From NCBI GenBank assembly GCA_948567375.1, contig OX419756.1:20775001-20839000 (forward strand): a stretch of 64,000 bases of DNA. Reading direction: 5' to 3'. The notes beneath the pieces were generated by a model that was given only the letters and a program-made list of their open reading frames with translations, did no database searches and was not told where the DNA came from. The translations under genes and the position numbers were made by a program. This document shows positions 22,640 through 32,384 of the stretch, piece by piece. Numbering within the stretch: the first letter of the stretch is position 1; every line of letters starts with the position of its first letter. Origin of the DNA: Lunularia cruciata. Its lineage: Eukaryota > Streptophyta > Marchantiopsida > Lunulariales > Lunulariaceae.

Positions 22640-24560
22640 GACAAATTGCTTGCTCCTTTACACACATTTATTAACTTTGTGAGTTCCTTTATGTATGCTT
22701 CAACTATTTGTTTGAAGTTATCTTGGGTCTCTAAAAACTTGGTAGTGGTATGCCTTATTGTTTGATAGATATTATCTTAAGTTGGTCATTTGTTTACAAT
22801 TTTTGTTTTAATGCATCACTTTGTATCTGAAGATCCTTCATCTTCATATGTTGGGGTTCTTGTTTGCCATTTTTTCTATCTAGTCCAATAATTGAGTTGC
22901 TATGTGTCCAATTGTTGCAAGCAATCATGTTTGTTTGTTTTTTGACCTTGTTTGTTTGCTAAGGATCTTTGTTCATTCCTCTACCTCCTTCTCTTATTGC
23001 CATTTCAACCTCGTAGTCAAGACCAACATAGAAAGGTCAATTATTGTCTTGATGTTTTTGTATCTTGTTTCCACCATTTTTGTTTTGGTATGGCACTCTT
23101 CAAGTTCAGTTTGCATGCTCTTGAGTTTGTCTTCTTGTCCCTGCAACTCATCCTTTACTTCTCTCATTGGTGGAAAACCTTGACATTGTGTTCATAGGCT
23201 TTGACCTTTAATCAGGCAAGTAGATTTTTGTAGTGCTTATGTCATTAGTGCTTATCCTTCTATAACTTTTCTAACTCCTTATCCTTCTTTGCACTCTAGG
23301 CCTTAGCGTTGTTCACTTCATTGTGGAGGAAGGTCTTCTCTTGGTCCATCAATTGTGCCATTATCTACAAAAATGACTGTGACCAAAACCTTCCTAAAAT
23401 AAATAAAATACAAAGGAAAATCCATTGCAAGGTTAACAATGGTCTATATGATGAATATCATAATGCCTATGATGGAGGCCTTGGAGGAGTTCCTATTGCT
23501 CTAAAAAGAACTTGACACAACAATCAACAAACCAATAGTGTTGGTCCAAACCCAACACTATTGGTTTGTTGATTGTTGTGTCAATTTCTTTTTAGAGCAA
23601 TAGGAACTCCTCCAAGGCCTCCATCATAGGCATTATGATATTCATCATATAGACCATTGTTAACCTTGCAATGGATTTTCCTTTGTATTTTATTTATTTT
23701 AGGAAGGTTTTGGTCACAGTCATTTTTGTAGATAATTCTCCACTATTTACTTAGGCCAATGATGGTTATGTTGGTTTGTCCTCTATGCTGGTTGGGCGCA
23801 TGTTGTTTGCCTCTTTGACCCTTGGCTCTACCAGTTTTCATTCACTTGGCAACTATTCCACTTGTATGCAGATTGGTTCATTTCTTGGAAATGATTTTGG
23901 ATGTGAGCATTGGTCTAAGCTCATTGCTTTGGATCCTTCCTGCCCATATTTTTCCCTTTTTCAGATGGCTCTACCTCCTTGTTCTACATCTGTAAATAAT
24001 TTGATGAAGGCTAAGGTTTGTGTTGGACTTAGCTTCCACTTGTATGTCCTTGTCATTTGGTGACAAGATCCACACAAAGGAGTTGTCACTTCTTGTTTCC
24101 TTGTTGTTTATCTCCATCCTACCCATTTTTTGGGTGGATTGCTCAACTTCACTCCTTTCTTTTGCTTCCTTGTTGTTTTTGAGGACATCTTGGCTTCCAC
24201 TATTGCTAGACAATACCTCTATTGCTGGCACCGCTCATTTGTGCTTCTTGGAAGCCTTAATCTTTAGCATGGCCCTAGTCTCCTTTGTGCATATTAGGAT
24301 CATGTTGTAGGTCTCTATAATAGGTAAAAATTTTAGTGTACAAGCAAACTCCTTGTATGCCTCATGGTACTTCATAATTTCTTTAGGCAGATCAAGATCC
24401 CCATTGAAATACACAAGGTAGTAGAAGTGGCCAAGGTATTTCTCCTTCTCCTCCTTGGTTAGAAGGTTTGTCCTTATGTAGAAGGGAAAAATGAAGGGGG
24501 ATGCAATTGTGGGAGTACACTTAGCCATGTTTTCCAATAGCTTGTTGACTTGTTCTCAAA
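22640..24560 (-). pseudogene. Decayed gag-like/coiled-coil coding region
   Basis: Read from 24537 on the minus strand: 24537-24235 is open for 100 codons and contains FPFYIRTNLLTKEEKEKYLG and a YHEAYKEFA segment. One stop later, 24231-23971 continues for 86 codons with a Lys/Glu-rich segment (NNKEAKERSEVEQSTQK). The direction continues through the right arm of the 185-bp palindrome and then into a Lys/Glu-rich stretch (NEVNNAK, KKDKELEKL) that looks coiled-coil. Charged, knuckle-free regions like this occur in LTR-element gag and in non-autonomous derivatives, but no motif proves it. Stops and frame changes make it a pseudogene. Confidence 0.4.
23360..23736. repeat. Near-perfect inverted repeat, 185-bp arms, 7-bp loop
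   Basis: The left arm 23360-23544 and the right arm 23552-23736 are reverse complements with a single mismatch that I can find (AGAACTTGACAC against GTGTCAATTTCT), separated by TCCAAAC. A transcript crossing it would fold into a hairpin of about 185 bp. Confidence 0.95.
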
Positions 24561-25796
24561 ACGTCCTTGCCCAACTCACAAATTGTTATTTGTGCAAGAG
24601 CTAAAAGAGAAGATTGTCTAGTTTAGGTTCATGTAAGCTATTTTATTCAATTTGAACAACTTCATGATTGTTTTGGTGATGAATCATCAAACTAAGCCCT
24701 TAAGATCCTCTATTTGTATTGGTTTGTCAACTTTCCTCCTACAAATATGTCATCAATCTTGTCCTTCAAGTCCTTGCTCGTACGACCATAGGATGTTTCC
24801 ATGTGGATATGACCAAATGGTGAGTATTCTTCTCCCAATACTTACTACTAGTGATATTTCATCCATATGGTCAGACACACCCTCAACTTCTTACCACTCA
24901 TGTTGATGTTGTTGCAAATTTATTCTAACAAACATCCAAAAGGTTCCAATTTTACAACAATTTGACTTTGACTTTGAATTCCAATTTTCTACTCTTGAGG
25001 TAATCCAACCTGTAGTACAAACCCCATTCCAAAACCTCCAAAGGTTTTCTCATTACCTATACCCAAAAAGCTTCATTGTACCATTGCTAAAATATTTGGA
25101 TTCATGAATCTACATTGTCACCCACATTCCTTTACATAGTCTCTCAAACTCATTTTGCACTTTGTTGGTGAAAAGGTGAGTCTTGGGTGTGGCATCAATA
25201 TTTTCCTACAATGAAAAAAACCCTCAATCATGAAGACAGAAGTGAATAAAAAGTTCTCCTTGCAGCATGGGACCTGATTTTACAGTCATGTAGAATTGGT
25301 CTGTCCTTCATCCATTGTGGCACTTGATAAGTGGTCATGGTCACATTGTAAATGCATGTCACTTGCTACCAAACAGTTGGAAGTACTTCCTTTGGCACGG
25401 CCATGCATGAAGCATGAATTTTTCTGTTGGGACATAGTTTGGTAGCGTTTCAATTGACAACCAAATTTTGTATTGATAAGACTTCTTTCCATTGATCTTT
25501 GTAACAACACGACCTTGTGTCAATATATTGTTGTAGAGTTATGATTTGTAATGAAGGAGGTTTGTAGTAAAACTTGCAATAAGAACAAAAGACTGTCAAG
25601 AAAAACATGTTACAATACAAACATGGGGCCACTATCCTCTAGAATTGAATCATAGTTAGGAATGATTCACTTTGTTGTTAATCTAACAACTAATGACATT
25701 CATTTATCTTTTACTATATTGTATCATGCTACATGCTAGGATTTCTATAATAAACAAAAGAATGAAATTTGGCTACAAGGAAGTCAAGTTGGGTCA

Positions 25797-26743
25797 CTAC
25801 AAGAGGTCTTAGGGATTAGTTGGAGGAGCCTTTATGTCTTGATAGGTTTCATTATTCATATGCATTGTGCACAACCCCATGCCTCTCCTCAAGAAGGTTG
25901 CCAAGCATAGCTTATGAGCATCTTAGATATTGCTTCCAAGCAATGATTCCTCTAATGGTTTACCAAGTTTTTCTAAGTAGTTGTGATAGTAGCAAGGAGA
26001 GAAATTCCTATGTCAACTAGTAAGATATTAGGTGTTAATTGACTTCTGATAAAGAATGATACAAGAGGTATCATATTGATTTACAATTTGACCTATTAAG
26101 CTTCATCTTGTAGGTTTGAGAGTCAAGGTGTCATATAGCATGTCTTCCTTTAGGCATTCCTCCTCACCTCTAGCTTTCAAAGAGGTGTATTGCATCTATA
26201 GATGGCCCAAGTATTCTTGGAGTGCAGATAGGATTTGAGTATTTTGTCACATTCTTTTTTGACATTGCTCTTGCAAAGGATATTCTTCTTGTGAATGATT
26301 CCCTCAACTAAGAGATCCTTAGGTAGCATTTGGTATACCCTCTTCTAGTATTACCAATTTTTGACTTGCATACTTTGCATGGTTCCTCGTTCTTCAACCT
26401 TTCTATCATATTTGAGAGCTTTTGATAGGTAGATAATGGGAATCTTTGGTAAAATCATTAGACCAAAAACCTTTGAGTGTGTGATAAGGGATTTAGCACA
26501 TAGATAAATATCTTTACAAATCTAGTGTGGAGTGTTAGGTATATTATCTATGGAAGATATGAAATCTATAGCATGTTTAGGTAGTTGGACTCTCTTTGTG
26601 CCTCTACTTTCCTCTTACTTTGTGGTTGTTGATAAGTCAATCTTTGAGATGTATGTAATCAAGATCAAGAAGGGAGTTTTTCCTCTCCAAGTGCTATTGT
26701 GGCAAAAGAGAGACAATTATCTCCAAAAGCTCAATATGACCTC
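25797..26743 (+). pseudogene. Family A non-LTR copy (dead), middle part
   Basis: Resumes the element broken at 20415. The frame at 25820-26020 contains EEPLCLDRFHYSYALCTTPC and YEHLRYCF, matching PLCLDRSLFAQALCTAPRLS and YEHLRDCF of the intact protein. Just after the match to LLAIEKDTGG (about 26070) it jumps to sequence matching LVGLRVKVSK. Reverse transcriptase motifs 1 to C, roughly 190 residues, have therefore been deleted. It continues through the region matching IGPGTFECV and LGSWALSAPLL to QVLLRQTRD, then is cut by the gypsy LTR at 26744. Confidence 0.8.
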
Positions 26744-26813
26744 TGTAACAATATGGAGTTTAGTGACGAAGTTAGTCGGGCTTACGAAGTAGAGAATAAG
26801 ACAAAATAGCCTA

Positions 26814-27035
26814 GAATATTCTAGAAGCATCTAAGAAGCTTCTTAGGAAGCTTCCTAACTAGTTAACTTGCGCCCTAAGCAGGTAGCTTCTAGAAGGAAG
26901 CTTCTAGAAGCTTCTAACTAGCTTAGCTTGCACGCCAAGTAGGCGGCTTCTACTAGGAAGCTTCTTGAGAAGCTTCCTAGTTAACTTGGCTTGCACTCCA
27001 AGAAAGCGGCTCAAGGAAGCTTCTTGAGAAGCTTC
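26814..27035 (+). promoter_or_regulatory. Heat-shock-element-like array in LTR U3
   Basis: The consensus heat-shock element is alternating GAA and TTC units two bases apart. GAATATTCTAGAA lies at 26814-26826 (three units). GAAGCTTCTAGAAGCTTC lies at 26897-26914 (four perfectly phased units). Paired GAAGCTTC blocks lie at 26835-26854, 26957-26976 and 27016-27035, the last two reading GAAGCTTCTTGAGAAGCTTC. The array ends 19 bp before the TATA box. An equivalent array lies in the 3' LTR, shifted by 5218 bp. Heat-factor binding is inferred from the motif only. Confidence 0.65.
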
Positions 27036-27054
27036 AAGGGACTTGTATGCTACC

Positions 27055-27062
27055 TATAAATA
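27055..27062 (+). promoter_or_regulatory. LTR TATA box
   Basis: TATAAATA in the context CTACCTATAAATACC, about 105 bp before the LTR end and just downstream of the heat-shock-like array; present in all LTR copies here. Confidence 0.75.
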
Positions 27063-27166
27063 CCAAGGCCGAAGCTCATGCTAGGCATTCGGAGTTTTCC
27101 CTCATTCAAGTGTCCCAATGTGAGCTTCCATTCTCCTATTTCTCTCCTCGGTTTTGGTCTTTTACA

Positions 27167-27180
27167 TTGGTATCAGAGCA
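27167..27180 (+). promoter_or_regulatory. Primer-binding site
   Basis: TTGGTATCAGAGCA directly follows the 5' LTR; TGGTATCAGAGC complements the 3' end of initiator Met tRNA. Confidence 0.95.
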
Positions 27181-27437
27181 GGAATGGGATGGATGGAATT
27201 TATGGACCACCAAATCCACTTCCGCCAAACCATTGGGACTTTCGTGTCCAGATATTACCAAAGCATCGTTTCACACAATTCATCACCTCACGCTTTGGGC
27301 AGGATTTTCTACATATGATCACCGTGTCAGAGGAACCCTTGATACTTCCAGTTGTAACTTATGGAGAACGGTGGACGTGTTGTATCTACGTGTTAATCAA
27401 CTAGATAAATTGCAGGTAGTGGAATAGAGTAGTAGCG

Positions 27438-28335
27438 ATGGCGGCAATACCGGATGTTATCCTTGCAATGCAACAACAAATCGAGCATCTTACTCGATTG
27501 TTGGATGAACGAGACCAGCAACGACGAGAACAGATAGACAGAGCGCCAGTTCGAGATGGAGAAGATCGCATTCGATTTCCGAAACCCAAGGTGTTTGAAG
27601 GCAAGAATCTTCCAGGCACAGTGGAGAATTTTGTGTTTGACTGTGAACATTACTTTGAAGCCACCAATCTTCAAGACGAGCGGAAACAAATTCTCTTGGC
27701 TTCTAGCCAATTGGATGGAGTGGCAAAACTTTGGTGGCGATTCCGAGTAGAAAGAGCTGAACGACAAATTGTTACACCAATTTTTACATGGGCAGAATTC
27801 AAGGATGCAATACTTGGTCAATTTCATACTATAAATGCCACCCGAGCTGCACGAGATAAATTGGCAGAGTTGAGGCATATTGGCTCAGTGAGAAGCTACA
27901 TCACACAATTTCAGAATATCATCATGCAAATTCCAGATATCCAAGAAGGTGAAGTTCTGGATCGATTTGTGCGAGGATTGAAGTCACGAACCAGATTGGA
28001 GGTGACCATGCGAGAGCCACAGAATGTAGAACAAGCCATGCAATTGGCTGAGCGTTTTGATTCCTTAGTTGCGACAACTTGGTCTCAACCTCGACCTACA
28101 CAAAACCCACCAGTACCACGAGTGGAAGAACCGGTACCAATGGAGATTGATGCTATCCAACGAAGACCACTTGGCACAGCAGATAGAGAAAGATTACGAC
28201 AAATGGAGGTTGTTTTATTGTCGCCAGTTGGGGCATCGCATTGCTGAATGTCCACTCAAGAATGGACGACCTCGACAAGTTGCCCAAGTGGAGGTTGTGG
28301 AGCGGAATGATCAGGGAAACGAGGAATCCCAGTAG
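27438..28335 (+). pseudogene. gag of the young gypsy (two 1-base deletions)
   Basis: Gag forms the particle shell and binds element RNA. ATG at 27438 has a purine-rich Kozak context (GCGATGG) and follows a 257-bp leader. A Retrotrans_gag capsid domain spans about residues 60-200 (LDGVAKLWWRFRVERAERQ, WAEFKDAILGQF, FVRGLKSRTRLEV). A CCHC knuckle follows (YCRQLGHRIAEC region). Compared with the minus-strand copy, one A is missing in the run at 28201-28203 and one T in the run at 28213-28216. Together they move the reading frame by two and break the first knuckle cysteine. The knuckle frame then ends at TAG 28333-28335. Both losses lie in homopolymers, so sequencing error is possible. Confidence 0.88.
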
Positions 28336-28392
28336 GAGATTTCGAGCCGCCTACTGGGAGCTTGATTAGTTCCAATGGGATTGAAGGCTCGA
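28314..28392 (+). promoter_or_regulatory. Programmed -1 frameshift signal with potential pseudoknot
   Basis: The heptamer G GGA AAC (28314-28320) is in the gag frame and fits X XXY YYZ. After a 6-nt spacer comes stem 1: TCCCAGTAGG (28327-28336) pairs with CCTACTGGGA (28350-28359) around a 13-nt loop. Loop bases TCGAGCC (28342-28348) pair with GGCTCGA (28386-28392), giving an H-type pseudoknot. A -1 slip enters exactly the pol frame, while the gag stop TAG lies inside stem 1. In the minus-strand copy the heptamer is intact and the stems survive with wobble pairs and one mismatch. The structure is inferred from base pairing only. Confidence 0.75.
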
Positions 28393-31300
28393 CCTATGCA
28401 AGTTTGCTTCACTTGCAAGGTATGATATCTAATCGGGGTTGTAGAATTTTGGTTGATTCTGGAAGTTCAGAGAATTGCATGTCTGTGCAAGTAGCAAAGG
28501 AATTGGGTATTCCTATCAAGCCAGTGATTGGAAGTAGTTTGATGATGGCGGATGGTAGAAAGGGTTTTGCATTCCGCACCTTGCATCCTATTACCTTCAA
28601 GATTGGGAAGGAGTATTTGGAGTGTATGAGGTTTGTAGTGGCACCTCTACACTATGATATCATTCTGGGTCTACCTTGGCTTGAATGTCATAAGGTTCAA
28701 TTTGATTGGACCCGACACCAAATTCAAGTACAACACCAAGGTAGGAATTTCCGATTAGGCTGTCTGGCACCTCTGAGTAAGACACCTAAGAATAGTCAGT
28801 CCCAAGATGGGAAGTTTGTCAAGAAGGTAGCCATAGAGCGAATCTGGAAGGGAGATGAGTCCCAAGATGGGAAGTTTGCCAGGAAGGCAACCATGGAGCA
28901 AGCTCGGAAGAGAGATGAGTCCCTAGAAGGGAAGTTTGTTAATGAAGCAGCCATAGAGCAAGCTTTGGAGGAAGATAAGTCTGTATTCGCGGTGTGGATC
29001 AAACCGATTGCACAAGAACAATCTGAGGAGGGCCAAGTGCTGCATCAAGCGACGGTTGATCGGATAGTTCAAGAGTTTGCAGATGTGTTTCCGGATGATC
29101 TGCCAAAGGGATTACCCTCTGATCGAGGTATGCCCTTCAAGATCGAGTTATTGCCAGGGAGTACTCCAGTGAGTAGACCAATCTATCGGCTCTCACCAAA
29201 GGAGTTGGAGGAGTTGCGAACAACACTTACAGAGTTGTTGGAGAAGGATTTTGTACGACATAGTACCTCTCCTTGGGGAGCACCGGTACTATTTGTTCCA
29301 AAGAAGGATGGAGGACTTCGTTTCTGTATTGATTACCGTGGGCTCAATAAGCAAACCGTGAAGAATGCATATCCCTTGCCTCGGATCGATGACTTGCTTG
29401 ATCAATTAAGTGGAGCACGATACTTTTCCAAGCTAGATCTTCGTAGCGGCTATTGGCAAATTCCTATTGAAGGAGAGGACGTGAAAAAGACTGCCTTTCG
29501 TACAAGGTATGGACATTTTGAGTGGAGAGTTCTACCTTTCGGACTCACTAATGCTCCAGCAGTCTTCATGGATCAGATGCATCGGGTGTTGGAGGGGCTA
29601 TTGGATCAGTCTGTGGTAGTGTTCTTAGATGATATCTTAATCTATAGTAGGACAGAGGCAGAACACATGAATCATGTGCGAGAAGTCCTAAGACGACTAC
29701 GACAGTGGAAATTTTACTGCAAGAAGTCAAAGTGTGCTTTTTGGCAAAAGAAGGTTACCTTCTTGGGTCATAAGATCTCATCAGAGGGGATCAAGATGGA
29801 AGAAGAGAAGATCAAGGCCATTACTGATTGGCCTACCCCAAAGGATGCTACCGAAGTACGAGCATTCAACGGATTGGCCAGTTTTTACCGACGGTTCATC
29901 CACTATTATGCTCACGTGGCTGCACCATTGACTGACCTCTTGGGAAAGAACTTGAGCTTCCAATGGACCACCAAGCATGAAGAAGCATTCCAGAAGTTAA
30001 AGCATATGGTGTCTTCAAGACCCATTCTTCAACCATATGATCCTCAACTACCTTGTGTGGTTGATTTTGATGCTTCTAACTTTGCAATTGGAGCTGTGTT
30101 GCAACAAGAATTTCCAGATAGACTACATCCTATTGCCTTTGTGTCTCGCCGACTAAATACAGCTGAAAGAAATTAGTCTGCTCGAGATCGGGAACAACTT
30201 GCAATGGTATATGCCACCAAGGTATGGAGGCATTATCTCTTGGGGAAACAAGTGATCATGCGAACTGATCACAAGCCATTGTTGCAGACCTTACACCTAG
30301 AGCACATGATGAGTCGACATCATCGATGGGAAGAGCAACTCCAATTGTTCGACATCAAACTTGAGTACAAACCAGGTCGGTTCCATGTCATCCCTGATGC
30401 TCTATCACGACGACCTGATTTGAAGTCTCTTCCTCTCATCACGACAGCAATTACGACGGTGTCAATTGATCCCAAGATTCATAACGAGTTTCGGTTAGCC
30501 CTACAGCAAGATCCCTTCTTCCAAATGGTACACGGTCGTCTAACAGCACGCGACAAGGAGTACAACACCTTCTCCTTCAAGGAAGGCCTTTTATTCCATG
30601 CAGACCAGATCTATGTTCCAACCAAAGGTGATCTTCGACTTGTGCGCCTTCAAGAAGCCCATGATTTACCAATAGCTGGTCACATGGGAGTGGACAAGAC
30701 CTTGGGCACCCTCCAACGCCAATGGTGGTGGCCCAACATGACACGAGATGTTCGAGACTTTGTCCGATCATGTGAGAGTTGCCAACGGAACAAGGCCAGC
30801 AACCAGAAGCCGAGTGGACTCCTTCAACCACTCGCCATTCCATCCGCTCGTTGGGAGCATGTGAGCTTGGATCTCATCACATCCTTGCCAAAGACAAAAC
30901 AAGGACACACCGCAATTATGGTGTTTGTGGATAAGCTTAGTAAGCAAATCCACTTGGCACCAACCTGTGATACTGTGGATGCTCCAACCTTAGCGCAAAT
31001 CTACTTCGACAATGTCTTCAAGCATCATGGGATGCCACGTGTACTCATCTCCGACCGTGATCCTCGATTTACCGGGAAGTTTTGGCAAGCACTCTTCCAG
31101 ATACTTGGCACCAAGCTTGCTTTGTCCACGGCCTATCATCCTCAAACTGATGGACAAACCGAACGCGCCAATCGAACATTGGAGGATATGTTGCAGGCCT
31201 TTGTCAATGTCCACCATACCAATTGGGATGAATGTCTTGCAGCTGCAGAATTTGCCTACAACAATTCCAAACAAGCAAGCACTGGATTTTCTCCCTTCTT

Positions 31301-32027
31301 TCTCAATTTTGGCCAAGATCCGCTTGTTCCAGATTCTCTTCTTGCTCCCCTTCCCTCTCAGGTTCCTCATACTTCTACATTCTTGACCACTATATCCCAA
31401 TCTCTCCAACAAGCCAAATCTCACCTCCTTGTTGCTCAGAATCGCCAAAAACAATATGCAGACCATCATCGTCGTGATCTCACCCTTGAAGTTGGTGATA
31501 AAGTCATGCTATCCTCTAGTAACCTCCCTCTCCCACTTGATACCCAAGTTTGTAAACTTGCTCCTAATTGGATAGGACCCTTTGATATCACCCACATTAT
31601 CTCTCCTGTTGCTTATCGTCTTGCCTTACCTTGTCACATGCGTATCCATCCTGTCTTTCATATTTCCAAGTTGAAACCCTTTGTTCCTAACCCTTCTTCC
31701 TTTTCCTCTCGAGTCCAACCTCCCCCTCTTCCTGTCCCTATCAATGATCATGAGGAGTACGAAGTTGACCGTATCCTTGCGCGTCGCCATATTCAACGAG
31801 GCTGTCACCAACATACGGAGTACAAGGTCCTTTGGAAAGGGTATCCCCTTCATGATGCTACATGGGAACCTCTTTCTCACCTCCAGAATGCACAGATGGC
31901 CATCAAGGAATTCGAAGCTTCACTGGCGACGAGGACGTCACCAACTAGCGGCGGGGGAATATGTAACAATATGGAGTTTAGTGACGAAGTTAGTCGGGCT
32001 TACGAAGTAGAGAATAAGACAAAATAG
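28321..32027 (+). pseudogene. pol of the young gypsy: PR-RT-RNaseH-IN-chromodomain, one nonsense codon
   Basis: A single frame interrupted only by TAG at 30174-30176. The protease motif [10 protein letters not shown] lies near 28455. The RT spans about 29250-29800, with [30 protein letters not shown] and the catalytic FLDD. RNase H follows ([19 protein letters not shown]), with the stop inside it where the minus-strand copy has a Tyr codon. The integrase has an HHCC finger (30655-30790) and a DDE core (LDLITSLPK, DRDPRFTGKFW, QTDGQTERANRTLE), then a GPF motif. A chromodomain lies at about 31750-31920 (YEVDRILARR, YKVLWKGYP, ATWEP), which typically steers integration to marked chromatin. The frame has no own start codon and runs 66 bp into the 3' LTR, so the polypurine tract is coding. 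Clade not determined. Confidence 0.93.
31949..31961 (+). promoter_or_regulatory. Polypurine tract
   Basis: A GCGGCGGGGGAATA-like purine-rich stretch directly precedes the 3' LTR, as needed to prime plus-strand DNA. It lies inside the pol reading frame. Confidence 0.7.
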
Positions 32028-32384
32028 CCTAGAATATTCTAGAAGCATCTAAGAAGCTTCTTAGGAAGCTTCCTAACTAGTTAACTTGCGCCCTAAGCAG
32101 GTAGCTTCTAGAAGGAAGCTTCTAGAAGCTTCTAACTAGCTTAGCTTGCACGCCAAGTAGGCGGCTTCTACTAGGAAGCTTCTTGAGAAGCTTCCTAGTT
32201 AACTTGGCTTGCACTCCAAGAAAGCGGCTCAAGGAAGCTTCTTGAGAAGCTTCAAGGGACTTGTATGCTACCTATAAATACCAAGGCCGAAGCTCATGCT
32301 AGGCATTCGGAGTTTTCCCTCATTCAAGTGTCCCAATGTGAGCTTCCATTCTCCTATTTCTCTCCTCGGTTTTGGTCTTTTACA
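31962..32384 (+). repeat. 3' LTR of the young gypsy
   Basis: 423 bp; I found no difference from the 5' LTR when reading them side by side. It contains the same heat-shock-like array (four-unit block at 32115-32132) and TATAAATA. Transcription from this LTR would read outward into the dead family A element. Confidence 0.95.

Larger units (their letters stand above)
20416..25796. mobile_element. 5.4-kb unidentified insertion splitting the dead family A copy
   Basis: Left and right flanks are consecutive parts of one family A reading frame, so this block arrived later as an insertion. I found no LTR pair, terminal inverted repeats or target duplication by eye, so exact ends are approximate. Its minus strand carries a long decayed reading direction (about 24560-22640) of gag-like or coiled-coil character, and it contains two exceptional palindromes. 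Confidence 0.55.
26744..27166 (+). repeat. 5' LTR with promoter
   Basis: TGTAACA...TTTTACA, 423 bp. It contains heat-shock-element-like arrays at 26814-27035 and a TATA box, TATAAATA, at 27055-27062, so the U3/R boundary probably lies a few tens of bases later. The 81 codons open across it are LTR sequence, not a gene. Confidence 0.95.
26744..32384 (+). mobile_element. Ty3/gypsy chromovirus, young near-intact copy
   Basis: A 5641-bp LTR retrotransposon. Both LTRs are 423 bp and look identical by eye. It contains a primer-binding site, gag, a -1 frameshift site, pol with a C-terminal chromodomain, and a polypurine tract at the 3' LTR edge. It sits inside a dead family A element: sequence before 26744 and after 32384 are consecutive parts of that element. 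Flanks are ACCTC and TCCTC, a 5-bp duplication with one mismatch. Identical LTRs mean a recent insertion, yet gag has two one-base deletions in homopolymers and pol has one stop codon. Confidence 0.96.

Noticed and set aside
26744-27035. AAGCTTC repetition in the LTR as a CRISPR-like or satellite array
   Set aside because: The units are palindromic, irregularly spaced and confined to LTRs of one family; plant nuclear context and the heat-shock-element pattern explain them better.
27047-27427. 126-codon open frame across the 5' LTR and leader
   Set aside because: It spans the LTR R/U5 region and primer-binding site, repeats in the other LTRs, and has no domain; it is a chance frame.
30990-31469. 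159-codon minus-strand frame (and its twin at 5877-6356 in the other gypsy)
   Set aside because: It is the antisense shadow of the integrase coding region; its conservation follows from the real frame.
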